Source of the DNA: Arthrobacter pityocampae
GTDB taxonomy: Bacteria; Actinomycetota; Actinomycetes; Actinomycetales; Micrococcaceae
Direction of reading: 5' to 3'
Assembly (NCBI RefSeq): GCF_002927275.1
Contig: NZ_PRKW01000006.1
Span: 186,001-250,000 of the forward strand
DNA: 64,000 nucleotides
A program made the position numbers and the translations under genes. Shown here piece by piece: positions 27,135-35,352 of this stretch. Under the pieces are notes generated by a model. It was not told where the DNA came from and made no database searches. It saw nothing but the letters and a program-made list of their open reading frames with translations. How positions within the stretch are numbered: the stretch's first letter is position 1; each line of letters begins with the position of its first letter.

Positions 27135-27167
27135 CCGCGGGCACCCGGCTGTCCGGGGTGCCCGCGG
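27135..27167 (-). terminator. Hairpin 1 after the binding-protein gene
   Basis: A 12-bp stem (27135-27146 with 27156-27167) with a 9-nt loop, directly downstream of the binding-protein stop at 27176. Possible partial terminator or 3'-end stabiliser. Confidence 0.65.
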
Positions 27168-27175
27168 CTACCTGC

Positions 27176-28528
27176 CTAGGAGGAGGGCCAGCTGTCCTCG
27201 ACGGTCTGCGTGACTTCCTCGGTGGAGGAACCGTTGATCCAGTTCACGATGCCGCTCCAGAAGGAGTTGGCGCCGACGGCACCCGGCATCAGGTCGGATG
27301 CGTCGAAGCGGAACACCGTCTCGGGGTCCTGCAGCAGTTCGATGGACTGGCGGTCCAGGTCCGACTGCGCGACCTCGGGATCCAGTCCCTTGTTCGCGCT
27401 GATCGCACCACCCTGGGAGACGCGGGCGTTGGCGAACTCGGCGCTCGCCAGGTACGTCTGCAGGGCCTGCACCTCGGGCCGGTCGGCGTACGCGCCGATC
27501 AGTTCCCCGCCACCGGTGATGGCCGTGCCCTGGGACGCGTCGATCGGTGGGGTCATGAAGGCCCAGACGTCGCCGTCCTCGGCGACGTTGGTCCCTTCGG
27601 GCCAGTTCACGGCCTGGAAGGACGCCTGGTGGTGCATCGCGCACGTGCCATCGAGCACGGGCTGGCCGGCCTCGGCGAACGGTGTCGAGAGGATGGAGCG
27701 GACATCGCCGAAGCCGCCGTTGACGTACTTGTCGTTCTTCAGGATGTCCCCGACGCGGTCGAAGGAGTCGACGATCCTGGGATCGTTGAACGGGATCTCG
27801 TGCGCGACCCACTGGTCGTACACCTCGGGGCCGTGTTCGCGCAGGACGGCGTCCTCGACCCAGTCGGTGCCCGGCCAACCGGTGGCCTCACCGGACTCGA
27901 ACCCGGCACACCAGGGCTTCATGTCCCCCTCGCCGGCGATCTTCTCGGACAGCTCGGTCATCTCGTCCCAGGTGGTGGGGACTTCCCAGCCCTTCTCCTC
28001 GAACGTGGCCGGCACGTACCAGACGTAGCCCTTCACGTTGGCGAGCATGGGGGCTGCGTAGAAGGTGCCGTCCACCGTGCCGTAGTTCTTCCAGTCCTCG
28101 GACCATCCCTCGTCGACGAGGTCCGAGACCTCCTGGGGCGCAGGCTTGAGGAATCCGCCCTGCGCCTGGGCTGCGAGCAGTCCGGGCTGCGGGAAGATCG
28201 CGAGGTCGGGGGCGGTACCGCCCTGGGCCCTGACGCCGACCTGCGTCTCGAACTCCTTGGAGCCCTCGTACGCCACCTCGATGCCGGTGCACTCGGCGAA
28301 ATCCGCCCAGGAGTTCTCGAGCCGCTCCGCCTCGATGTCGACGATCGTCGCGTAGACACTCACCTCGGCGTTGTCGAAGGTCCCGTAGGACTCGTAGGCG
28401 GCGCAGTCCGCGTCACCCGATCCTCCCGCGCTGTCCGACCCTTCCGAACCACAGCCGGCGAGCGCGAGGAGGGAAACACTGAGTGCTGCAACGGGCAGCA
28501 CGAATTTCCGTGAGCGAATATTCGCCAT
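27176..28528 (-). CDS. CUT1 sugar-binding lipoprotein (AglE-like)
   Basis: Extracellular solute-binding protein of 450 residues. The signal peptide ends at LALAGC (Cys near 26), followed by a Gly/Ser/Asp linker. The mature part shows the family-1 binding-protein pattern: ECTGIEVAYEGSKEFETQ, TAPDLAIFPQPGLLA, WYVPATFEEKGWEVPTTWDEMTEL. It resembles alpha-glucoside binding protein AglE. ATG 28528 is preceded by AAAGGAG. First gene of the operon, behind a well-formed promoter with a LacI-type operator. Confidence 0.92.
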   Translation of the reverse strand: MANIRSRKFVLPVAALSVSLLALAGCGSEGSDSAGGSGDADCAAYESYGTFDNAEVSVYATIVDIEAERLENSWADFAECTGIEVAYEGSKEFETQVGVRAQGGTAPDLAIFPQPGLLAAQAQGGFLKPAPQEVSDLVDEGWSEDWKNYGTVDGTFYAAPMLANVKGYVWYVPATFEEKGWEVPTTWDEMTELSEKIAGEGDMKPWCAGFESGEATGWPGTDWVEDAVLREHGPEVYDQWVAHEIPFNDPRIVDSFDRVGDILKNDKYVNGGFGDVRSILSTPFAEAGQPVLDGTCAMHHQASFQAVNWPEGTNVAEDGDVWAFMTPPIDASQGTAITGGGELIGAYADRPEVQALQTYLASAEFANARVSQGGAISANKGLDPEVAQSDLDRQSIELLQDPETVFRFDASDLMPGAVGANSFWSGIVNWINGSSTEEVTQTVEDSWPSS

Positions 28529-28625
28529 TGAAACAGACTCCTTTGTCTGGCGGTACGTCTACGTGCGGGCTTGCAGCTGGACGCGCCGGGCCCGAGGATG
28601 TTCCGCCTCACTGATTGGTATCGCA

Positions 28626-28654
28626 ACAGTAAGCGCTTACATCATGCGCCACAA
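28626..28654 (-). promoter_or_regulatory. Promoter of the AglEFG-like operon with LacI-type operator
   Basis: On the minus strand TTGTGG (28654-28649), a 17-nt spacer and TACTGT (28631-28626) form a promoter. The perfect palindrome GTAAGCGCTTAC (28629-28640) overlaps the -10 and spacer, the classic place for a LacI/GalR repressor. The binding-protein start codon lies about 98 nt downstream. Confidence 0.75.
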
Positions 28655-28701
28655 GCATCCCGGGCGCCTCAGGGGGTTCTGATACAGAAATGTGACCTGC
28701 T

Positions 28702-29349
28702 TCACGCGACGCGGTCCGCTCGCGTGATCCGGACCCGCGCACCGGATCGAATGCTGATGAGCACCGGCGTGCGGTATCCGGTGACCGCGTCGAGGGCCTC
28801 CACGAGACGGGAGAGGTCCGCGGCGACAGCGTACGCGGGGACGCCCTTGCGGGGGAACACCCGGACATGCAGGCCCGGTACGCCCCGCACCAGCCAGGTG
28901 CTGACGGAGGCGGCTGCGAGATCGGGCCGCTCCAGGAGCGCGGCCTTGAGCGTCTGCTCGGCGGCGGCGGCGGTGATCGTCACCGTCCCGGCGGCGCCGG
29001 TGGCATCGGCGCCGGCGTCACCCGTCCCGGGGCGGCGGACGTCCGCCGTGGACGCGAAGATGCCCGTGCGCCCCCTGCCCTGGGCCGTGATCCAGAGGAC
29101 GAGGAGCACGATCAGCAGCAGCAGGACCGCCGCCAGCGCCAGCCACAGCCAGGTGTCCGCCTGGCCCTCGAGCGTGGTGCGCGTCCGGGCGCCGTCGAGC
29201 GCCTCGCCGACTCCCGGCGCCGTGGCGGCCCACCAGGAGGCGACGGCGGGCAGGGTCAGGAGTGCGAGCCCGGCGGCCCCCGCCGCAGCGGCGAGGAGCC
29301 CGACGACGGCGAGCACCATGCGGTTGAGCCACCGCGGTGTCGTGTTCAC
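28702..29349 (-). CDS. Alkaline-shock membrane anchor protein AmaP-like
   Basis: A 215-residue membrane protein. Two hydrophobic helices (VLAVVGLLAAAAGAAGLALL near the N-terminus and LALAAVLLLLIVLLVLWI around 65-82) precede a soluble Asp23-like domain with repeated VTITAAAAEQTLKAALLERP. In Gram-positives AmaP anchors Asp23 at the membrane under cell-envelope stress. GTG 29349 overlaps the preceding stop by 4 nt. Last gene of the five-gene Asp23 cluster. Confidence 0.75.
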   Translation of the reverse strand: MNTTPRWLNRMVLAVVGLLAAAAGAAGLALLTLPAVASWWAATAPGVGEALDGARTRTTLEGQADTWLWLALAAVLLLLIVLLVLWITAQGRGRTGIFASTADVRRPGTGDAGADATGAAGTVTITAAAAEQTLKAALLERPDLAAASVSTWLVRGVPGLHVRVFPRKGVPAYAVAADLSRLVEALDAVTGYRTPVLISIRSGARVRITRADRVA

Positions 29350-29948
29350 TGCCCGATCACCCCGGAGTCCGTGACGACGACGGCGATCCGCGGTTCGGGG
29401 GTCACACCCGAGCGGTGGAGATCGTCCGCGACCGCCGCGCGGACGGCGTCGGCGTCGACCGGGATGCCGGACGTCGGGCGGACCTGGACCCTGACCGAGG
29501 TGCGGCCCACCGTGACGAGGACCTGCTCGGCCCCCACCCCCGCGGCGATCCGCGCCCGGCGGGCGAGGGAGGAGGCCACGACCTCGGCGTCGACGACGAC
29601 GGCCGCGCGCCCGTCGGGGATCGCGTAGCGGGCCCGCCTGCCCGGCAGGACCGCGAGCAGGACCAGCAGCAGACCGACGACGAGCAGCAGCACGGAGCCC
29701 GCCCCGAGCAGCGAGGCGGGCACGCCGGCGGGCAGGGCCCCGAGCCATGCCGCCGCGGCGTCCAGGTCGAGCAGGAACGGCTCGTCCCCCACGGCCTGCA
29801 GGACGGCCTCGAACAGCAGGACGAGGCAGCCCACGATCAGCACGGCAGCGGTCAACACCGACGCCGCGGCGCGGGAGGAGTGCAGCTCCCGGCGCACGAG
29901 GCGCGCCGTGCTCGACGGCGTCGGGCGGTCGGGCAGGTCGACGCTCAC
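29346..29948 (-). CDS. Asp23-cluster membrane protein (DUF6286-like)
   Basis: A 200-residue protein with two predicted membrane helices (SVLTAAVLIVGCLVLLFEAV and ASLLGAGSVLLLVVGLLLVLLAV) and a cytosolic C-terminal domain with VRVQVRPTSGIPVDADAVRAAV, the alternating strand pattern of alkaline-shock domains. The family name is from memory. GTG 29948 and the stop both overlap their neighbours by 4 nt, so it is firmly part of the cluster. A longer frame to 30074 would overlap the previous gene deeply and is rejected. Confidence 0.65.
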   Translation of the reverse strand: MSVDLPDRPTPSSTARLVRRELHSSRAAASVLTAAVLIVGCLVLLFEAVLQAVGDEPFLLDLDAAAAWLGALPAGVPASLLGAGSVLLLVVGLLLVLLAVLPGRRARYAIPDGRAAVVVDAEVVASSLARRARIAAGVGAEQVLVTVGRTSVRVQVRPTSGIPVDADAVRAAVADDLHRSGVTPEPRIAVVVTDSGVIGQ

Positions 29949-30367
29949 AGGACCCTCGCCCCCCTGGTGACGGTGCTGCCGATGATGCGGAGGTCGACGC
30001 GGCTCAGCCGGGTCCCCGTGAGCTCCTGGACCCGCTCGAGGATCGGGGACCGCGCGGCGTCCGCGCGTGCCCACAGCGGGCCGCCGAAGGTGCCGACGAC
30101 GTCGGGCTCCCGCACCACGCGGGTCAGCGGCGGCACGGGTAGGGGCAGGGCGAGGAGGAGTGCGAGGAGGCCCCGGTCGTCCGAGAAGGACGCCCGGACC
30201 TGGGCCGGTGGAACCCCGAACACCTCGCCGGCAACAGCCCGCGCAGTGCTGGTGAGGGCCTCCGTGGTGATCCGGTTGTGGCCGGCGACGAAGCCTGCGG
30301 GAGGACGCCCGGGAACCTTCGGCTGGATGTGCGTCGGGAGGCGCCCGGGAACGGGCTCGGCGGTCAC
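29945..30367 (-). CDS. Asp23-cluster hypothetical protein
   Basis: A 140-residue soluble protein within the Asp23 cluster. It has a Pro-rich N-terminus, the helix NRITTEALTSTARAVAGEVFGVPPAQVRASFSD, and an end, LSRVDLRIIGSTVTRGARVL, that looks like an Asp23-type strand. I cannot assign a family. It overlaps genes on both sides by 4 nt, so its product very likely acts with the others at the membrane. Confidence 0.65.
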   Translation of the reverse strand: MTAEPVPGRLPTHIQPKVPGRPPAGFVAGHNRITTEALTSTARAVAGEVFGVPPAQVRASFSDDRGLLALLLALPLPVPPLTRVVREPDVVGTFGGPLWARADAARSPILERVQELTGTRLSRVDLRIIGSTVTRGARVL

Positions 30368-30555
30368 GACGAGGAGCGGCGGCCGGACAGGGCGTCGAGG
30401 ACGCCGCGCAGATCGAGCTTGCCCTCGATGACCCGCCCCACGACGGCGCCGCAGAGCACCAGGACGAATGTGAGGAGGAAGCCCCAGAAGCCGAAGATGA
30501 GCGCGGCGAAGGCGAGCACGGCTCCGACGGCCATACCGACGACAGTGGGTTTCAT
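30364..30555 (-). CDS. DUF2273-type small membrane protein
   Basis: A 63-residue protein with two membrane segments (VVGMAVGAVLAFAALIFGF and LLTFVLVLCGAVVGRVIEG) and the tail GKLDLRGVLDAL, the form of DUF2273 proteins that accompany Asp23 genes. It probably helps attach the Asp23 complex to the membrane. It lies 7 nt after the Asp23 gene and overlaps the next gene by 4 nt. Confidence 0.8.
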   Translation of the reverse strand: MKPTVVGMAVGAVLAFAALIFGFWGFLLTFVLVLCGAVVGRVIEGKLDLRGVLDALSGRRSSS

Positions 30556-30562
30556 GGGTGCC

Positions 30563-31021
30563 TCACTCGGCCATCGGCTGGATCTGGGTGGAACCCGTGG
30601 GGTCGACGCGCCCCGCGGTCTTCGACTCCGTCGGCAGCGGCAGGTGAACGTCCAGGATCTCGACGTTCACCTCGATGACCTCGAGGCCGACGAGCTCGGT
30701 CAGGGCCTCGTACACGGCGGCGCGGACGGCGTCGGCGAGCGCGTTCAGGGCGAACCCGTAGGAGGCGACGAGGCTGATGTCGACGGCGAGCTGCGTCTGC
30801 CCGACCTCCACCTTGACGCCGTGGGAGAGATCGTTGGCGCCGACGGCGTCGCGGATGGCCCCCAGGGCGCGTCCGCTGCCGGCACCCAGCGCGTGGACGC
30901 CCGGGACCGCCCGGGCCGCGATCGCGGCGATCTTCACCGCCGCGGCGTCGCCGATCACGGTCCTTCCGGCCGGCGCATTCTGTGGGACGGCCAGTGGCCC
31001 GCCCATGGGTTGGTCGATCAT
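30563..31021 (-). CDS. Asp23/Gls24 family envelope stress protein
   Basis: A 152-residue protein with the Asp23 domain: TVIGDAAAVKIAAIAARAVPGVHALG, GVKVEVGQTQLAVDISLVASYG and VIEVNVEILDVHLP. Such proteins form membrane-attached networks induced by alkaline or cell-wall stress. ATG 31021, preceded by an AAAGGGG site, is first in the five-gene cluster. A longer frame reaching the tRNA region is not coding. Confidence 0.9.
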   Translation of the reverse strand: MIDQPMGGPLAVPQNAPAGRTVIGDAAAVKIAAIAARAVPGVHALGAGSGRALGAIRDAVGANDLSHGVKVEVGQTQLAVDISLVASYGFALNALADAVRAAVYEALTELVGLEVIEVNVEILDVHLPLPTESKTAGRVDPTGSTQIQPMAE

Positions 31022-31104
31022 CGCAGGAACGCCCCTTTCGCTTCTGCCCCAGCCTAAGCCACGGCCCGGCCGGCCTGCCTCGATCGCCCGCTCGGACCGC
31101 CCCG

Positions 31105-31572
31105 TCAGGACTCCGTGCAGTGCTGCCCGAGCCAGTCCTGGACCGGGATCATGGCATGCCGGAACGCCTCCTCGTCGAAGGTACCCGATCCCCGGGGCGG
31201 CGCTTCGACGGAGAGCGCGAGCGTGGTGAAGTCGTCGCGCAGATCCTCGGGCACCTTGTCGCGGAGGTCGAGGATCTGTTGCTCGAGGGCCTGCAACTCG
31301 CCCGGCTCCGATCCGTCGAGCAGCGTCAGCGGCGCGAGCATGGCCGTGGTCATGCCGCCGGCGACGACGACGCAGTGGTGGGAGGCCCCGGGGGCCGCCG
31401 TCTCCTGCCGGGCTCCGGCCAGGCCGTCGGGGGAGGCGCCGGTGGCGTCCGGCGGGGAAGGCCGGGCGGGCATCGTGAGCATCGTCTCGGTGGGTGCCGG
31501 CGCGCCCTGACCGCACCCGGCGAGGGCCAGCGCGATGATGCACAGCCCGGCAGCGGGAGGCAGGAATCTCAC
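31105..31572 (-). CDS. Hypothetical lipoprotein
   Basis: A 155-residue protein with a signal peptide (FLPPAAGLCIIALALAGC) and lipobox Cys at residue 20. The mature part is Pro/Ala-rich at first, then helical (ELQALEQQILDLRDKVPEDLRDDFTTLAL), ending QDWLGQHCTES. Two further cysteines, in HHCVVV and GQHC, could form a disulfide. No family is recognised. It lies 83 nt upstream of the Asp23 cluster on the same strand and may be cotranscribed with it. Confidence 0.7.
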   Translation of the reverse strand: MRFLPPAAGLCIIALALAGCGQGAPAPTETMLTMPARPSPPDATGASPDGLAGARQETAAPGASHHCVVVAGGMTTAMLAPLTLLDGSEPGELQALEQQILDLRDKVPEDLRDDFTTLALSVEAPPRGSGTFDEEAFRHAMIPVQDWLGQHCTES

Positions 31573-31688
31573 GGGCGCCCTTTCGTCTCGATGCGATGCC
31601 GGAGGTCCACCGCGGTGACCCGGGCGATCCGACCCGCCGCAATGCTACGGGCGGAACCCCGGCGTTGGCTGGGAGGAGCACAGACGAG

Positions 31689-31722
31689 AAAACCCCGCGT
31701 TCCGTGGGGAACTGCGGGGTTT
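31689..31722 (-). terminator. Terminator of the tRNA cluster
   Basis: AAACCCCGC (31690-31698) pairs with GCGGGGTTT (31714-31722), and on the minus strand TTTT follows. This is an intrinsic terminator just after tRNA-Phe. Confidence 0.85.
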
Positions 31723-31728
31723 CAGCGG

Positions 31729-31801
31729 TGGCTCCGACCGGCGTCGATCCGGTGACCTTTCGATTTTCAGTCGAACGCTCTACCAACTGAGCTACAGAGC
31801 C
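31729..31801 (-). tRNA. tRNA-Phe (GAA)
   Basis: A 73-nt cloverleaf. The acceptor GGCTCTG pairs with CGGAGCC, the D-loop reads AGCTCAGTTGGTAGAGC, the anticodon loop is CTGAAAA with anticodon GAA, and the T-arm contains GGATCGACGCC. CCA is not encoded. Last of three tRNAs transcribed leftward. Confidence 0.95.
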
Positions 31802-31872
31802 TTGGAACCATCCTGCGGATGATCACCGTCTCCAGCCCGGCCGGCTTCCCCGGGGGGATCCGGCCGCCTGAG

Positions 31873-31946
31873 CGACCCTGACGGGACTTGAACCCGCGAC
31901 CTCCGCCGTGACAGGGCGGCGCGCTAACCAACTGCGCTACAGGGCC
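31873..31946 (-). tRNA. tRNA-Asp (GTC)
   Basis: A 74-nt cloverleaf. The acceptor GGCCCTG pairs with CAGGGTC (one G-T), with AGCGCAGTTGGTTAGCGC in the D-arm, anticodon loop CTGTCAC with GTC, and T-arm GCGGGTTCAAGTCCCGT. Discriminator G. CCA not encoded. Confidence 0.95.
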
Positions 31947-32034
31947 TTGCTAACTTTCCTTGCTGCTTTTGCAAGAGTTCCAGCCTACCAGCACTTTTCG
32001 TCCCGGTTGACCGCCCGTGAGGGCATCTCCTGCG

Positions 32035-32107
<73 letters not shown>

Positions 32108-32253
32108 CTGAACTACGACCCGGGTTCCTGCGACCCCCCGGAGAGCGAGCATTTCCGGTGGATCATTCCCTGCCGTGGACCTATAGAACTATAGATGCTC
32201 CATCCCGTTTCCACAAAATCACCGGCACCCGACGGAGTGGGTACGATCGGGGC

Positions 32254-32625
32254 GTGCCGTTCGAGATCTCGCGTGAGGACTTCGAGGACGCCGTCGACGA
32301 CGCCATCGACCGCATCCCCGACGACCTCGCGCGCGCCATGACCAACGTGGTGATCTTCGTGGTGGAGGAGTACGAGCCGCACCCGGGCGAGCCCTCGGAC
32401 ACCGAGCTGCTGGGCCTGTACGAGGGCACGCCGCTCACCGAACGGGACTCCTGGTGGGACGCGGGGTCGCTGCCCGACCGCATCAGCATCTTCCGCGGCC
32501 CCCTGATGCGCCTGTGCGACTCCCGTGAGGAGCTCGTCGAGGAGATCCTGGTGACCGTCGTCCACGAGATCGCCCACCACTTCGGGATCGACGACGACCG
32601 GCTCCACCAGCTCGGGTGGGGCTGA
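32254..32625 (+). CDS. Zincin-like metallopeptidase family protein
   Basis: A 123-residue protein of the small metallopeptidase family (DUF1025 type). The zinc motif HEIAHHFG has its ligands at His104 and His108 with Glu105 as the general base, followed by GIDDDRLHQLGWG. The N-terminal half starts VPFEISREDFEDAVDDAIDRIP. GTG 32254 begins the conserved part. The open frame to 32158 extends toward the tRNA genes and is unlikely. Protease activity has not been shown clearly for the family. Confidence 0.85.
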   Translation: MPFEISREDFEDAVDDAIDRIPDDLARAMTNVVIFVVEEYEPHPGEPSDTELLGLYEGTPLTERDSWWDAGSLPDRISIFRGPLMRLCDSREELVEEILVTVVHEIAHHFGIDDDRLHQLGWG

Positions 32626-32651
32626 CGCGCCGAACGGGCGGGAAAGGCCGG

Positions 32652-33680
32652 TCAGCCGGCCTGCGGGACCATCGGGCCGAAGGAACTGCGGTCCTCGAGC
32701 CGCGGGTCCGCCCGGTCGGGGACGACCAGCACGGGTCCGCGGGCGTGGTGCAGGACGCCCTGGCTCGTGGAGCCCAGGAGCATGCCGGCGAAGCCTCCCC
32801 TGCCGCGCGTGCCCACCACCAGCAGTTCCGAGGTGGCCGACGCCTCGATGAGCACCTCGGCGGGCGGCCCGTCCACGAGGTCCACCGTGATGACGACGTC
32901 CGGGTAGTGGCTCTGCAGCCAGTCACGACCGGCGGCCAGCTGCACGGCGAGGTCCGCGTGCAGCGCCTTCCGGTCCACCGGCGCCGGAACCCAGGCGAGT
33001 GAGCCGTTGAACGGCGCCACGGAGCAGATGACGCGCAGGGGCAGTCCGCGGGACCGGGCTTCCTCGGCGGCGGCGAGCGAGGCCGTACGCGCCTGCTCCG
33101 ATCCGTCCACACCGACCACCACCACGGGCTCCACGGCGGCCGGAGCGTCCCTGTCCCTGTCCCTGTCCCGTCCCGGCTTCCTGCCGAGCTCCGGGTGGCC
33201 GAGGCGGGCACCGGTGCGGACGGGGATGACCGCCGTCGGGCATTTGGCGTGCGCCGGAAGGGCGCTGCTCACGGAGCCGAGCAGCCGGCCGACGAACCCG
33301 CCCCGGCCGCGCGAGCCCACCACCATCAGCTCGGCCTCCTCGGAGAGATCGAGGAGCACGCCGGCGGCGTCACCGGTCTCGATGCGCGGGTAGACCTCCA
33401 GCGCCATGCCCTCCAGTCGGGTCAGGGCCTCGTCGAGGACGGCCTGCGCGCTCTCGCGGATGACCTCGTCGTCCACGGTGGCATACCCGGCGTCCATGCT
33501 CGACGCCGCGAAGACCGGCACCGTGTAGGCAGTCACCACGTACAGCGGTGCGCTGCGCCGCCCGGCCTCGCGCGCGGCCCACAGCAGCGCGCAGATGCTC
33601 TGGTCGGAGCCGTCCACACCGACGACGATCCCGTGCCGGACCAGCCCGTGCTCCGGGCCTTCTGTGTTCTCACTGTTCAC
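32652..33680 (-). CDS. Universal stress protein, two tandem domains
   Basis: A 342-residue protein with two USP domains (about 16-150 and 176-310). Each starts with an ATP-site aspartate (VVGVDGSDQS; VVGVDGSEQA) and ends with the nucleotide-binding loop, GSRGRGGFVGRLLGS and GTRGRGGFAGMLLGS, so both should bind ATP. A linker rich in Asp and Arg (GRDRDRDRDAPA) joins them. Tandem USPs are typical of actinobacterial stress and dormancy responses. ATG 33680. Stands alone, convergent with the metallopeptidase gene. Confidence 0.93.
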   Translation of the reverse strand: MNSENTEGPEHGLVRHGIVVGVDGSDQSICALLWAAREAGRRSAPLYVVTAYTVPVFAASSMDAGYATVDDEVIRESAQAVLDEALTRLEGMALEVYPRIETGDAAGVLLDLSEEAELMVVGSRGRGGFVGRLLGSVSSALPAHAKCPTAVIPVRTGARLGHPELGRKPGRDRDRDRDAPAAVEPVVVVGVDGSEQARTASLAAAEEARSRGLPLRVICSVAPFNGSLAWVPAPVDRKALHADLAVQLAAGRDWLQSHYPDVVITVDLVDGPPAEVLIEASATSELLVVGTRGRGGFAGMLLGSTSQGVLHHARGPVLVVPDRADPRLEDRSSFGPMVPQAG

Positions 33681-33923
33681 GGCAGGCCTCCATCGGTCGC
33701 GCCTCGGACCGCCGAAAGCGGCCGGTCCCCCATTTGTAGCGCACCACCGATGATCGGTCTATTCACGGCCCCAAATGTTATATAGGCTGCGATGATTCGT
33801 CGCGGGGCCCTGCCTGGCAGCACGCCCCGCACGCAGTGCTCCTGGCCGACCCGTTGGCGGCCGGGAGTCCGTACGGCCCGGACGAGGCGTACGGAATTCC
33901 TGCTTCGTGTGGAGGTGACCCCG

Positions 33924-34628
33924 GTGGATTCCATGCCGCCCGACCCGGCCCGGCCTGCGTCCGCGCCCGCCGCGGCCGAGCGGACGAGCACGGTGGTCAT
34001 CGGCTCCGGACTGCCGGGCCTCGCCGTCGCCAGCGAACTCAGCCGCCGCGGCATCGACGCGATCGTCGTGGAAAGCCTCGAGTGCTCCGACTCCGGGCCC
34101 ATGCGCACTGTCATGGCGGACGCCGCGTCGCTCTCGGAGCGCACCGAGCTGATGCGGCTCCTGCGCGGCTACGCCACCGCCCACCGCATCGACGTCCGCC
34201 AGAGCACCGTGGCCGAGCAGCTTTGCATCATCGGCCACCCCCAGCTCATCAAGGCTCCGGCGGAACGCAAGAAGTGGGCGGTCCAGACGGCGGACGGGGT
34301 CCTCCTGGCCGACCACGTGGTCCTCACGAAGTTCCCGCAGAACGAGCTGCGCCGGTTCCTCCGCTCGATGGACATCGCGATCGGCCGCGACGTCAAGGAC
34401 ACGCTGCGCGCGATCGGGCTGCACCTCGTGGGGGTCGGCGAACTCCTGACGCCCTCCACGCGGGAGATCGTCCGCCAGGCGAAGCTGGTCGGTGACGCCA
34501 TCGGGGAGCAGGGGTCGCCCGCCCTGGATCGCGTCGCGCCGCGCGCGGCGGCCTCCCCGCTGTTGACCGCGTCCCCGCCGGTGGCGGGAGCGCCTACCGG
34601 CCGGCGCCGAGCCGCTTCCGCGCCGTAA
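33924..34628 (+). CDS. Rossmann-fold flavoprotein-like protein
   Basis: A 234-residue protein with a dinucleotide-binding motif near the N-terminus (VVIGSGLPGLAVASELSRRGIDAIVVES), then RTVMADAASLSERTELMRLLRGYA and FGLHLVGVGELLTPS-like segments seen in thioredoxin-reductase-like oxidoreductases. It is too short for a full two-domain enzyme, and no CxxC is visible, so it may bind FAD or NAD without classical reductase activity. GTG 33924 was chosen because GGAGG lies 8 nt upstream. It ends 35 nt inside the convergent CopC gene. Confidence 0.6.
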   Translation: MDSMPPDPARPASAPAAAERTSTVVIGSGLPGLAVASELSRRGIDAIVVESLECSDSGPMRTVMADAASLSERTELMRLLRGYATAHRIDVRQSTVAEQLCIIGHPQLIKAPAERKKWAVQTADGVLLADHVVLTKFPQNELRRFLRSMDIAIGRDVKDTLRAIGLHLVGVGELLTPSTREIVRQAKLVGDAIGEQGSPALDRVAPRAAASPLLTASPPVAGAPTGRRRAASAP

Positions 34629-35220
34629 GCGCGAGCACGACGGCGATGACCACGAGCGCGGCGATCATGCCGACGATGCTCCAGGGGAAGTCGCTCACGC
34701 CGGCCTGCTGCGTCTCGACGGCCTGATCGTCCTGGACCTCGAGGGGACCGGCCGTGCTCGCGCTGTCCGGGGCCGTCGTCCCGCCCTCCTGCGTGGTGAA
34801 GGCGAAGGAACCCTCGATGGGGTGGGAGTCCGAGCTGACCACGCGCCAGTTGACGGTGTACTCGCCGGCCGGGGCGCCCGCGCGCAGCGGCTGGCTGGCC
34901 GACCGGTCGACGATCTCCGCAGGGCCGTCCGCCCAGTCCACCCCGGATTCGTCCAGGACCTGGATCTGCGCGCCGATCCCGGACGGGACGCTCGAGAAGG
35001 CGAGTTCCAGGCTCGGCGGCAGCACGTCCACCGTCGCCCCCTCGGCGGGATTGGTCCCGGTCAGTTCGTCGTGGGCGCTCGCGGCACCGCCGGCACCCAG
35101 GAGCACGGCGAGCGCAAGCAGGAGCGTCGGCAGGAGCGCGCGGAGGGTCCGGTCGGCACGACGGCGGCGACCGCGGGCGGGCGCCGAGGATCGGGGCGTC
35201 GGGGGGAGGTAGGCAGCCAT
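34594..35220 (-). CDS. CopC-domain copper-binding surface protein
   Basis: A 208-residue exported protein. After a basic N-terminus and a signal peptide ending ASA, the mature chain would begin with His50 (HDELTGTNPAEGATVD), the first ligand of the CopC copper site. A second His lies in VSSDSHPIEGSF. A low-complexity linker leads to one C-terminal helix (FPWSIVGMIAALVVIAVVLAL) and a basic tail, so it is tethered to the membrane. No CopD partner is present. Its 3' end overlaps the convergent flavoprotein-like gene by 35 nt. Confidence 0.88.
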   Translation of the reverse strand: MAAYLPPTPRSSAPARGRRRRADRTLRALLPTLLLALAVLLGAGGAASAHDELTGTNPAEGATVDVLPPSLELAFSSVPSGIGAQIQVLDESGVDWADGPAEIVDRSASQPLRAGAPAGEYTVNWRVVSSDSHPIEGSFAFTTQEGGTTAPDSASTAGPLEVQDDQAVETQQAGVSDFPWSIVGMIAALVVIAVVLALTARKRLGAGR

Positions 35221-35352
35221 GCGTCCACCCTACGTCGAGTCCCTGATGGTGCGCTGGGGCCCGGAACGCCGCCGCCGTCCGTCACGATCGGGACCCGACG
35301 GGACCCCCGGGATAGAATCTTCCCGACCCACTCCTTCCCCCTAGGACCTCCC

